The notes beneath the pieces are model-generated. The model had not been told where the DNA came from. It ran no database searches and saw only the letters and a list, made by a program, of their open reading frames with translations. This document shows positions 9,823 to 19,112 of a DNA stretch of 64,000 nucleotides, piece by piece. Position numbers and translations under genes: made by a program. Numbering within the stretch: position 1 is the first letter of the stretch; the number at the start of each line of letters is the position of its first letter. Origin of the DNA: SM23-32 sp964434535 (GTDB taxonomy: Bacteria; Planctomycetota; Brocadiia; SM23-32); contig CAYSWA010000004.1 of the NCBI GenBank assembly GCA_964434535.1, forward strand, positions 1 through 64,000, given 5' to 3'.

Positions 9823-12800
9823 ATGCCGGATGTACTGAAGCGCATCGGCAGCCTGCCGTCCGTGCGGAGGCTGCCTGACCTGCTCGCGGCCAACGAGAAG
9901 GTCCGGATCGTCGGCGCGGCCGGCAGCGGGGCCGCCCTGATCGCTGCCTGGCTGATGGGGAACGTACGTACGGCGGCCCTGCTGGTCTGCCCCGGTGGGG
10001 AGGAGGCCGAGGAGTTCGCCGAGGACCTGAACCTCTTCGCCGACGGCCTGGCCTGCCACTTTCCCGCGCTGGAGGTGCTGCCGGGCGACGAGGAGGAGCC
10101 GAGCGAGCCGATCCTGCGCGCCCGGCTGGCCGTGCTGCGCCACCTGGCGCTCGGGCCCGAGGCCGCCGCGTCCGACCGGGCCGAGGGGCCCGGCTATCTG
10201 GAGCCGACGCCCGCCACGCGCGTGGTGGCCACCAGCGTGACGGCGCTCGTGCAGCCCACCTGCCCGCCGGAGGAGCTGCGTCGGGGCTCCCGCACGCTCC
10301 GTGTCGGCGACGAGGCCGACCCCCGCGACCTGGTCACCTGGCTCGTCGACAACGGCTACCTCAACGCCCCGCAGGTGCAGCTGCCGGGCCGGTACTGCCT
10401 GCGCGGCGGCATCCTGGACGTCTATTCCCACGGCGCCGCCGCCCCGGTGCGCATCGAGTTCTTCGGCGACCGGGTCGACTCGATCCGCGCCTTCGACCCG
10501 GCCACCCAGCTATCGACCGGGCGCGTCGGGCGCTGCCTGCTTGCCATCGCCGAGCACCCGCCCGAGGGCGGGAGCGGCCCCGCCGCGAGCCCGCTCTCCT
10601 ACCTGCCCGACGATGCCCTGGTCATGCTCGTCGAGCCGGCGCGGCTCTTCGAGCGTGCGGAGGAGGTCTTCGAGCAGGCCGAGCGCAAGGGCGTGCTCAG
10701 GCCGCCGGCCGAGCTGCGCGAGCGGCTCGCGCGGCACAGGCAGATCCTCTTCACCCGGGGGGAGGCCGAGCCGGGCGCGGCCTCCGTGGCGGCGCCGCTG
10801 GAGCCGCGGGACACTTTCGGGCCGGACGTGGACTCGATGCTGGAGGAGCTGGAGCGGCTCTGCCGCCGCTGCGAGGAGCCGGTCGTCTACTGCATCAGCC
10901 CGGCCGAGGCGGACAGGTTCCGGGCGCTGCTGGCCGACCGGGACTTCGAAGGGCGCGAGCGGCTGTGCTTCGAGATCGGCCGGCTGAACCACGGCGTGCT
11001 CTGCGAGCCGGCGGGGCTGGCGCTGATCCCCCACCACCGCCTGTTCGGCCGCTACCGCCAGCGCCGCCCCATCCGCCACGGGCGCGAGGGCGCGCCGGTG
11101 GAGTCGGCGCAGGAACTCACCCCCGGCGAGCTGGTCGTCCACGTGAACCACGGCATCGGGCGGTTCCTCGGCACGGGCGTGATGGAGCGGGACGGGCGGC
11201 GCCGGGAGTACCTGGAGGTCGAGTTCGCCGACGACGTGCACGTGCACGTGCCCTGCGACCGGATCGAGCTGGTGCACCGCTACATCGGCGTGGGCGGGCG
11301 CGAGCCCGAACTGAGCAAGATCCGCAGCGCCGCCTGGCGCAACGCCAAGCGCCGCGCCCGGGAGGCGGTGGAGGACCTGGCGGCCGGGCTGCTCGAACTG
11401 GAGGCCGCCCGCGAGACCCAGCCCGGCATCGCCCATCCGGCCGACACGGAGTGGCAGCGGCAGTTCGAGTCCGAGTTCCCCTACGAGGAGACCGAGGACC
11501 AGCGCCGCACCATCGAGCAGGTCAAGGCCGACATGCGCGCCCCGCGCCCGATGGACCGGCTGATCTGCGGCGACGTGGGCTACGGCAAGACGGAGATCGC
11601 CATGCGCGCCGCCTTCCGCTGCGTGATGGGCGGGCGCCAGGGCGCCATGCTCGTGCCGACCACCGTGCTGGCCCAGCAGCACTTCCGCACCTTCGCCGAG
11701 CGCATGGCCGACTACCCCGTGCGCATCGAGATGCTGAGCCGCTTCCTCAGCGACGGGGAGGCCGCCCGCGTGCTGGAGGGCATGGCCGAGGGCACCGTGG
11801 ACGTGGTGATCGGCACACACCGCCTGCTCCAGGACGGGGTGCGCTTCAAGGACCTGGGCCTGGTCATCATCGACGAGGAGCAGCGCTTCGGCGTCGAGCA
11901 CAAGGAACGCCTGAAGAAGATGCGGGCCACCGTGGATGTGCTCACGCTGACGGCCACGCCGATCCCACGCACGCTGCACATGTCGCTGATGGGCCTGCGG
12001 GAGATCTCGGCCCTCCAGACGCCGCCGCGCGACCGCCAGGCCATCCAGACCCGCGTCGGCCCGTTCGACCCCGAGCTGCTCCGCCACGCCGTGCTCAGGG
12101 AGCTCAGCCGCGAGGGACAGGTCTTCATCATCCACAACCGCGTGCGCACCATCGACGCCTTCGCCGAGCGCGTGCGCAGCATCGTGCCCGAGGCGCGCGT
12201 CGCCGTCGCCCACGGCCAGATGCCCGAGGGCCAGCTCGCCGAGACGATGGACGCCTTCATCGAGGGCGAGGTCGACGCCCTGATCAGCACCACCATCGTC
12301 GAGAGCGGGCTGGACATCCCGAACGCGAACACGATCATCATGGACCGCGCCGACCTGCTCGGCCTGGCCGAGATGCACCAGCTGCGCGGGCGCGTCGGGC
12401 GCTACGTGCACAAGGCGTACGCCTACCTGTTCCGCCCGGCCAGCCGCCCGATCACGCCCGAGGCCGAGGCGCGACTGGACGCCATCCACCGCTACTGCCG
12501 CCTCGGCGCCGGCTTCGACATCGCCCTGCGCGACCTGGAGATACGCGGCGCCGGCAACATCCTCGGCCCCGCCCAGTCCGGCCACATCGCCGCCGTCGGC
12601 TACAACCTCTACTGCCGGCTGCTCGCCCGCGCGGCCTCCCGCATGCGGGGCGAGGCGGCCCGCGAGCCGCCCGACGTGACGGTCGACATCGGGCTGGAGG
12701 CCCTGCTGCCGGAGGATTACGTGCCCGTCCCGAAGCAGAAGATGGACGTCTACCGCCGGGTGCACCGCGCCGCCGACGAAGCCGAGCTGGCCGAGGTCCG

Positions 12801-13095
12801 CCAGGGCATCCGCGACCGGTTCGGACCGCCGCCGCCGGAGGCCGAGAACCTGCTGAGCGAGGCGCGCCTGCGCCTGCTGGCGGCCGAGGCCGGCATCGCC
12901 TCGATCAAGGTCGAGGACGGGCGCGTGCGGTTCGGGCTGAGGGACGCCGAGCGGCTGAAGGCCCGCTTCGAAGGCGCCCCCCGCGCGCCGCGGGTGGTCA
13001 CCGCCGACCTGGCCGTGCTCGACGGCCCGGCCCCGACCCACGACCCCGCCGCCCTGGCGCAGATGCTCGAAGCCCTGCTCCGCTCGGGCGCTTAG
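9823..13095 (+). CDS. mfd: transcription-repair coupling factor
   Basis: Mfd removes stalled RNA polymerase and recruits UvrA to transcription-blocking lesions. The 1090 residues follow the family order. An N-terminal UvrB-homology region comes first (including QLPGRYCLRGGILDVY), then a CarD-like polymerase-interacting domain (ELVVHVNHGIGRF onward, about 435-500). The RecG-like translocase has Walker A GDVGYGKTE at 583-591 and IIDEEQRFG, followed by LTATPIPRTLHMS and HQLRGRVGR, and the TRCF C-terminal domain closes the protein. An eight-base C run follows the stop (13102-13109). Confidence 0.97.
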   Translation: MPDVLKRIGSLPSVRRLPDLLAANEKVRIVGAAGSGAALIAAWLMGNVRTAALLVCPGGEEAEEFAEDLNLFADGLACHFPALEVLPGDEEEPSEPILRARLAVLRHLALGPEAAASDRAEGPGYLEPTPATRVVATSVTALVQPTCPPEELRRGSRTLRVGDEADPRDLVTWLVDNGYLNAPQVQLPGRYCLRGGILDVYSHGAAAPVRIEFFGDRVDSIRAFDPATQLSTGRVGRCLLAIAEHPPEGGSGPAASPLSYLPDDALVMLVEPARLFERAEEVFEQAERKGVLRPPAELRERLARHRQILFTRGEAEPGAASVAAPLEPRDTFGPDVDSMLEELERLCRRCEEPVVYCISPAEADRFRALLADRDFEGRERLCFEIGRLNHGVLCEPAGLALIPHHRLFGRYRQRRPIRHGREGAPVESAQELTPGELVVHVNHGIGRFLGTGVMERDGRRREYLEVEFADDVHVHVPCDRIELVHRYIGVGGREPELSKIRSAAWRNAKRRAREAVEDLAAGLLELEAARETQPGIAHPADTEWQRQFESEFPYEETEDQRRTIEQVKADMRAPRPMDRLICGDVGYGKTEIAMRAAFRCVMGGRQGAMLVPTTVLAQQHFRTFAERMADYPVRIEMLSRFLSDGEAARVLEGMAEGTVDVVIGTHRLLQDGVRFKDLGLVIIDEEQRFGVEHKERLKKMRATVDVLTLTATPIPRTLHMSLMGLREISALQTPPRDRQAIQTRVGPFDPELLRHAVLRELSREGQVFIIHNRVRTIDAFAERVRSIVPEARVAVAHGQMPEGQLAETMDAFIEGEVDALISTTIVESGLDIPNANTIIMDRADLLGLAEMHQLRGRVGRYVHKAYAYLFRPASRPITPEAEARLDAIHRYCRLGAGFDIALRDLEIRGAGNILGPAQSGHIAAVGYNLYCRLLARAASRMRGEAAREPPDVTVDIGLEALLPEDYVPVPKQKMDVYRRVHRAADEAELAEVRQGIRDRFGPPPPEAENLLSEARLRLLAAEAGIASIKVEDGRVRFGLRDAERLKARFEGAPRAPRVVTADLAVLDGPAPTHDPAALAQMLEALLRSGA

Positions 13096-13150
13096 CAGCC
13101 ACCCCCCCCGTGCGTCGCCAGGCCGAGCAAAGAGCCCGAGCGCCCCGAGG

Positions 13151-13180
13151 TTGACACTGCCGGCGAGGCTGTGACACAAT
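13151..13180 (+). promoter_or_regulatory. ATP synthase operon promoter
   Basis: Perfect TTGACA (13151-13156), 18 bp, CACAAT (13175-13180), about 33 bp before the first gene of the atp operon. Confidence 0.6.
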
Positions 13181-13213
13181 AGGCCCGTCCCGATGTGCTG
13201 TGGGGGAGGCCGT

Positions 13214-13465
13214 ATGCCGCCGAACGGCAACGGCGACGTGCTGCCCACGCTGGCGCTGATCGGCCAGCTCGGGGGCATCGTCGTCGCCTGCGTGCTGGCC
13301 GGGCTCATGGCCGGCCACTACCTGGACCGCCTCCTGGGCAGCAGCCCCGTCCTGACGGTCGTCTGCCTGCTGGCGGGCGTGGCGGGCAGCATGGCCGTCG
13401 TCTACCGGCTCGTGATGAAGACCGTGGAGAGGGATCAGAAGCGGCGGGGCCAGGGGCCTTCCTGA
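13214..13465 (+). CDS. atpZ: AtpZ/AtpI family small membrane protein of the F-ATPase operon
   Basis: This 83-residue, two-helix protein matches the small F0F1-ATPase-associated family (AtpZ/AtpQ, linked to Mg or Ca uptake and c-ring assembly). Typical features are LIGQLGGIVVACVLAGLMAGHYLDRLLG (helix 1 ending in the family HYLDR segment) and a second helix ending in VYRLVMK. The ATG at 13214 is chosen over 13193 because GGGGGAGG at 13202-13209 precedes it. It opens the atp operon, and the next gene begins 26 bp later. Confidence 0.75.
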   Translation: MPPNGNGDVLPTLALIGQLGGIVVACVLAGLMAGHYLDRLLGSSPVLTVVCLLAGVAGSMAVVYRLVMKTVERDQKRRGQGPS

Positions 13466-13491
13466 GCCGCGCACGCAGGGAGCCGCGCGAA

Positions 13492-13890
13492 GTGGATCCA
13501 GAGGCAGCCGAGCTTCGGGCGTTCTACAGGCGGGCCGTCCGGCTGGCGCAACTGCTCATCATCGTGGGTTCGGTGACGCTCTACCTGGCCATGGCGAACG
13601 GGCGGGCGGCGGCGCTGGGTCTGATCGTGGGCGGGTCGGTCGGCATCCTCCGCTACTGCCTGCGGCTGCGGGCGCTGCTGCGGCTCGGCTCGGCCGGCCC
13701 GCTGGTTCGCTCGCGGCTCGTCGGCTACGGGCTGAACGCGGCCGCGCTCGGCGCCGCCTTCGGCTTCCCGGAGACGATCTGGCCCTGGTCGACCGTGGCC
13801 GGGCTGCTGCTGATGAACGCGTCCCTGATCGCCACGGAGCTGCGCCGCCGGGACGACGCCGCGCCCGCCCCGACGGCATCGCCTGACTGA
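13492..13890 (+). CDS. atpI: ATP synthase subunit I-like membrane protein
   Basis: The protein has 132 residues with four predicted membrane helices (about 18-33, 37-53, 76-92 and 97-112) and sits between atpZ and atpB, the usual place of the AtpI/UncI assembly factor. Sequence similarity is weak apart from topology and the polar N-terminal helix. A GTG start at 13492 with CAGGGA at 13476-13481 is preferred; upstream ATGs in this frame lie inside atpZ. AtpI helps c-ring assembly in other bacteria, so it could matter for the unusual two-protein rotor here. Confidence 0.65.
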   Translation: MDPEAAELRAFYRRAVRLAQLLIIVGSVTLYLAMANGRAAALGLIVGGSVGILRYCLRLRALLRLGSAGPLVRSRLVGYGLNAAALGAAFGFPETIWPWSTVAGLLLMNASLIATELRRRDDAAPAPTASPD

Positions 13891-13906
13891 GCCCGACGAG
13901 CAAGCC

Positions 13907-14818
13907 ATGGACATAAGCCCCGCAGCGCCGGTCCGGTTCACCGAGCTCGCCTTCGGCGGGTTCAACGCCGTCACGCTCTACAACACGTGGCTGGCGACGG
14001 CCCTGCTGCTTCTGGCGGCCTACCTGGCGGTGCGTTCGCTGCGGATGGTGCCGGGCAGGCTCCAGGTCGCCGCCGAAGGCGTCACCGAGTTCTTCGAGGA
14101 GATCTGCAACAACACGCTCGGCGAGGAGCACGGCCGGCGCTACATGCCGTTTATCGCCACGCTGTTCGTCTTCGTGCTGCTGTGCAACGTGATGGGCGCC
14201 GTGCCGAACGTGCTGGGCTGGCTCGGCTGGCCGGGGTTCATCGCGCCCACGCAGGACCTGAACACCCCGCTCGGGCTGGCGCTGATCGTGCTGTTCGTGG
14301 TGCACATATCGGCGATCCGCATCCGGGGCTTCCGCAACTGGCTCTGGAGCTTCTTCGAGCCGAGCTTCCCGGCCGACTACCTGGCCACGCGCATCTTCGG
14401 CGGCGCCTGCCTGCTGGTGGCGCTCTGGCTCAACTACGTGTTCGTCTCGAAGTATCTGGACGCGCTGCCCGGGATGGCGACGGCCGGGCGGGTGGCGGGC
14501 GGCGGGGCGGTGGCCGGCTTCCTGGCGCTGACGGTGCTGGTGACGGTCTACGCGTTCCAGATGGGGCGGATCCCGAACGCCGTGATGGCCCCGCTGAACG
14601 TAGTGGGCGAGCTGGGCAAGGCCATCTCGCACCCGTTCCGCCTGTTCGGCAACGTCTTCGGCGGGTTCGTGATCCTGACCGTGCTCTCGCACCTGATCCT
14701 GCACATCGGCCTGCCGCCGCTGCTGTCGGGGTTTTTCAGCCTGTTCATCGGACTTGTGCACGCGTTCGTTTTCGCCATGCTGGCGCTGGCCTACACGGCG
14801 GTGCAGATAAGGGACTGA
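13907..14818 (+). CDS. atpB: F-type ATP synthase subunit a
   Basis: Subunit a forms the ion half-channels and stator interface of F0. The 303-residue protein ends in the diagnostic helix NVVGELGKAISHPFRLFGNVFGG, with the essential stator arginine at R245 in RLFGN, and then a final helix pair ending AYTAVQIRD. The ITFKDF-like N-terminus of some families is absent; it opens with a short polar segment and a helix at about 28-45. It is followed by atpE1 after 11 bp. I cannot predict ion specificity from this subunit alone. Confidence 0.95.
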   Translation: MDISPAAPVRFTELAFGGFNAVTLYNTWLATALLLLAAYLAVRSLRMVPGRLQVAAEGVTEFFEEICNNTLGEEHGRRYMPFIATLFVFVLLCNVMGAVPNVLGWLGWPGFIAPTQDLNTPLGLALIVLFVVHISAIRIRGFRNWLWSFFEPSFPADYLATRIFGGACLLVALWLNYVFVSKYLDALPGMATAGRVAGGGAVAGFLALTVLVTVYAFQMGRIPNAVMAPLNVVGELGKAISHPFRLFGNVFGGFVILTVLSHLILHIGLPPLLSGFFSLFIGLVHAFVFAMLALAYTAVQIRD

Positions 14819-14829
14819 GGAGGCGGGAG

Positions 14830-15600
14830 ATGATGGGCGCCGAGGTGGCCCAAATGGTCCAGGGCGTGGACTGGGCGCCGTGGACGTCCGCCGCGCAGTA
14901 CCTGGCCGCGGGCATGGCCATGGGGTTCGGCGCGATCGGGGCCGGCGTCGGCGAGGGCATCAACGCCGGCGAGGCGGTCGACGCCTCCTCGCGCCAGCCG
15001 GCCGTCACCGGCGAGCTGGCCCGCACGATGCTGGTGGGGCAGGCGATCGCCGAGACGAGCGGCATCTTCGCGTTGGTGATCGCGTTCCTGCTCATGTTCG
15101 CCAGCCCGGAGCCGAGCCTGGAGGTCCTCGGCGCGCTGCTCGGCGCCGGGCTGGCGATGGGGCTCGGGGCGATCGGCTCGGGCGTCGGCGCGGGCGTGGC
15201 CGGCGCGCGGGCGGCGGCCATCATCGGGCGCAACCCGGCCACGCGCGGCGGGGTGACCATCACCATGCTGCTGGGCCAGGCGCTGACGACGAGCCCGGCG
15301 GTCTTCTCGCTGGTCATCGCCACGGTGCTGGTCTTCGCCCAGCAGTTCGACCGCTACCTGGGCACGGACTTCACCGTGGGGGTGGCGGCCCTCTCGGCCG
15401 GGCTCTGCATGGGCGCGGGGGCCATCGGGCCGGGCTACGGCACGGGGCTGGCGGCCGGCGGCGCCTGCGACGGCGTCGGGCGCAACCCCGAGGCCAGCAA
15501 CGCCATCACCCGCACCATGCTGGTGGGCGGGGCGGTGAGCCAGTCGACCAGCATCTACGCGTTCGTCATTGCTATGATCTTGATCTTCTTCGTAAGGTAA
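14830..15600 (+). CDS. atpE1: triple-hairpin F-type rotor subunit c, one carboxylate in three hairpins
   Basis: The 256 residues are three fused c-subunit hairpins, six membrane helices in all. Each has a GAIGxGxG helix 1, a cytoplasmic R(Q/N)P loop and a helix 2 of the type MLVGQA. Hairpin 1 keeps a helix-1 Glu (E42) and the helix-2 ion-binding Glu (E75, in AIAETSGIF). In hairpin 2 the equivalent positions are A121 and T154 (ALTTSPAVF), and in hairpin 3 T205 and Q238 (AVSQSTSIY). Only one of three hairpins should therefore bind an ion. Loops RQP, RNP and RNP are kept, so all three could still contact gamma and epsilon. Normal c subunits are 70-90 residues. The start has an AGGAGGCGGGAG ribosome site. 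Confidence 0.93.
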   Translation: MMGAEVAQMVQGVDWAPWTSAAQYLAAGMAMGFGAIGAGVGEGINAGEAVDASSRQPAVTGELARTMLVGQAIAETSGIFALVIAFLLMFASPEPSLEVLGALLGAGLAMGLGAIGSGVGAGVAGARAAAIIGRNPATRGGVTITMLLGQALTTSPAVFSLVIATVLVFAQQFDRYLGTDFTVGVAALSAGLCMGAGAIGPGYGTGLAAGGACDGVGRNPEASNAITRTMLVGGAVSQSTSIYAFVIAMILIFFVR

Positions 15601-15647
15601 GGGGCCCGGCCAGTTCCGGGCGCAACGACCGGGAAGGAGCAGCGCAG

Positions 15648-15893
15648 ATGGAACAGGCGATCATCAGGGCGGCCGCCCTGCTCGGGGCGGGGCTGGCCAT
15701 GGGGTTCGGCGCGATCGGGCCGGGCATCGGCGAAGGCTTCGCCGCCGGCAAGGCGTGCGAGGGCGTCTCGAAGCGGCCGGAGGAATCGGCGCTGCTCACG
15801 CGCACGATGCTCATCGGCCAGGCGGTCAGCGAATCGACCGGCATCTACTCGCTGGTCATCGCGATCATCCTGATCTTCATCGTGAAGGGATGA
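15648..15893 (+). CDS. atpE2: single-hairpin F-type rotor subunit c with sodium-type site
   Basis: This is an 81-residue conventional c subunit with one hairpin. Helix 1 carries PGIGEGFAAGK (E29 at the position of Gln32 of Ilyobacter tartaricus), and helix 2 carries QAVSESTGIYSLV with V60, E62, S63, T64 and Y67. These correspond one to one to Val63, Glu65, Ser66, Thr67 and Tyr70 of the structurally known sodium site. The Glu at the Gln32 position is a two-carboxylate arrangement also known from N-ATPase rings that bind protons, so specificity is uncertain. The loop is KRP instead of RQP. Its stop overlaps a possible ATG of atpF. Confidence 0.95.
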   Translation: MEQAIIRAAALLGAGLAMGFGAIGPGIGEGFAAGKACEGVSKRPEESALLTRTMLIGQAVSESTGIYSLVIAIILIFIVKG

Positions 15894-15928
15894 GCGCCGC
15901 CGAAGGGCAGCTCGGAGGAGATCGACGC

Positions 15929-16684
15929 GTGGTGATGAAGCCCGCCGCCAAGAAGGCTCTGCTCCTGGTCGGGGCGCTCTACGCCGTCGTGGTGCTGGTG
16001 ATGGTGGGCGCGCTGCTCGTGAAGGCCCGCCCGGAGCAGCCCGGCGAGGTGATAGAGCGCGTGCGCGAGCGGATCAACGAGGTGCAGGCGTGGGCCCACG
16101 AGCAGGACCCGGAGCACATCCGCCCCCGCCCGCTGACGGAGGCCGACGCCGAGCGGATCTTCAAGGACCACCTCGTGGCGAGGGGGCCGATCATCGGCAT
16201 CAACTTCACGCTGCCCATGCAGTGCCTGAACTTCGCCGTGCTGCTGCTGCTGCTGTGGGGCATCGCGTGGGACCCGCTGCTGGCGATGCTCGACGAGCGC
16301 CGCGGGCGCATCAAGGAGCAGCTCGACCACGCCGCCGGCAGCGTCGAGGAGGCCGCCGAGCTGCTGCGCCGGCGCCGGGAGGAGCTGGAGCAACTGCGCC
16401 GGGACCGCCAGCAGATCATCGAGCGCGCCGAGGAGCTGGGCCAGGAGGAGCGGCGCGAGATCGTCGAGCGCGCCCGCAGCGAGGCCGAGCGCATGATGCA
16501 GGAGGCGCGCGACCGCCTGCGCGAGGAGGCCCGCCGCGCCCAGGCCGCCCTGCGCGAAGATGTGGCCGACATCGCCGTGCGCATCGCCGCCGAGGTGGTC
16601 CACCGCGAGATCAGCCCCGAGGACCACGCCCGGCTCATCGAGGAGGTGACCGCCGGGCTCGCCGCCGAGGAGCCCGCGCAGTGA
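15929..16684 (+). CDS. atpF: F-type ATP synthase subunit b with extra N-terminal membrane helix
   Basis: Subunit b is the peripheral stalk. From about residue 90 the protein is canonical: a membrane helix (FTLPMQCLNFAVLLLLLWGI), the segment LLAMLDERRGRIKEQLD and then a long charged coiled coil to the C-terminus. Ahead of it lie an additional hydrophobic helix (about residues 10-30, ALLLVGALYAVVVLVMVGAL) and about 55 mostly polar residues. At 251 residues it is well above the usual 155-170. The GTG at 15929 is favoured by GGAGGAG at 15914-15920. ATG at 15890 (overlapping the atpE2 stop) and ATG at 15935 are alternatives, and all include the extra helix. Confidence 0.88.
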   Translation: MVMKPAAKKALLLVGALYAVVVLVMVGALLVKARPEQPGEVIERVRERINEVQAWAHEQDPEHIRPRPLTEADAERIFKDHLVARGPIIGINFTLPMQCLNFAVLLLLLWGIAWDPLLAMLDERRGRIKEQLDHAAGSVEEAAELLRRRREELEQLRRDRQQIIERAEELGQEERREIVERARSEAERMMQEARDRLREEARRAQAALREDVADIAVRIAAEVVHREISPEDHARLIEEVTAGLAAEEPAQ

Positions 16685-16688
16685 AGCC

Positions 16689-17223
16689 ATGAACGGCAGC
16701 GAACTGAGCCGCCGATACGCCCGCGCCCTGGCCGACGCCGTGCCCGAGGAGGAGGGCCTGCGCCGCGTCAGCGGCGAGCTGGAGGTGCTCGCCGGCGCGC
16801 TGGCCGAGAGCCCGGCCTTCCGCCGCCTGGTCGGCACGGCCGAACGGAGCCGGCGCGAGAAGGCGGCGCTGCTGGAGCGCATCGCCGAGTCGCTGGGCCT
16901 CTCGGCGCCGACGCGCCGGCTGCTGCGCCTGCTCGCCCGGAAACGGCGGACGGGCCTGCTGGTCGGCCTGGCGGAGGCGTTCCGCCGGGAGGCGGACCGC
17001 CGGCTCGGGATCGAGCGCGCCGAGCTGGTCAGCGCCGTGCCCCTCAGCGAGGAGCAGCGCGCGCGCCTGGCCGCCAAGCTCGAGCGCCTCCTCGGGGCCC
17101 AGGTCGTGCTCAGCGAAGAGGTGGACGAGTCCTTGATCGGCGGCTATCAGCTCAGGGTGCGCGGGCGGACCTACGACGGCAGCCTGCGGGGACGGCTAAC
17201 GAAGATAAGGGAGAGGATCGCCC

Positions 17224-17234
<11 letters not shown>
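16689..17234 (+). CDS. atpH: F-type ATP synthase subunit delta
   Basis: Delta (OSCP) caps the F1 head and holds subunit b. The 181-residue protein has the N-terminal helical bundle starting SRRYARALADAV and the C-terminal signature SLIGGYQLRVRGRTYDGSLRGRL, as in standard delta subunits. It begins 4 bp after atpF, and its end overlaps the atpA start by 11 bp, indicating tight translational coupling. Presence of delta separates this operon from N-ATPase operons, which lack it. Confidence 0.95.
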
Positions 17235-18903
<1,669 letters not shown>

Positions 18904-19031
18904 CAGTTGTCAGACGGCAACGGCACCGGCAGGATCACGACCGGATGCACAGGGCGTGTTTGCTCGAGCTCTTGCTCTGCCGTGCCCGTTCGCGGCGGTT
19001 GTGGCCTGTCGCTGTTCCAGCCTTTGCCGTG

Positions 19032-19061
19032 ATCCGCGTTCATCTGCGTTTATCTGCGGTC
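19032..19061 (+). repeat. dispersed intergenic repeat, copy 2, inside the atp operon
   Basis: The 209-bp gap between atpA and atpG is unusual in an otherwise tight operon. It contains ATCCGCGTTCATCTGCG followed by a second CGTTTATCTG unit and CGG, the reverse complement of the repeat at 2218-2236. It is followed by the heptamer-like CGACAACTGAATAACCGACAACC (19075-19097), resembling the CCGACAACTGGCAACC beside copy 1. No gene is seen in the gap. Confidence 0.6.
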
Positions 19062-19112
19062 CCCCGCCGTTCCCCGACAACTGAATAACCGACAACCAAG
19101 AGGGAAGGTAAC

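Noticed and set aside
10510..13308. 932-codon open frame on the minus strand across mfd
   Set aside because: It is antisense to a well-conserved mfd gene, is rich in Gly, Ala, Arg and His, and shows no domain. Long antisense frames are expected at this GC content.
14830..15600. V/A-type K subunit acquired by transfer
   Set aside because: Hairpin motifs (GAIGxGxG, R(Q/N)P, MLVGQA) are F-type and closest to neighbouring AtpE2, so internal triplication of an F-type c is simpler.
14830..15600. Assembly error joining three tandem atpE copies
   Set aside because: The three hairpins differ throughout in sequence and are joined in frame by plausible linkers without internal stops, which does not fit collapsed or misjoined copies.
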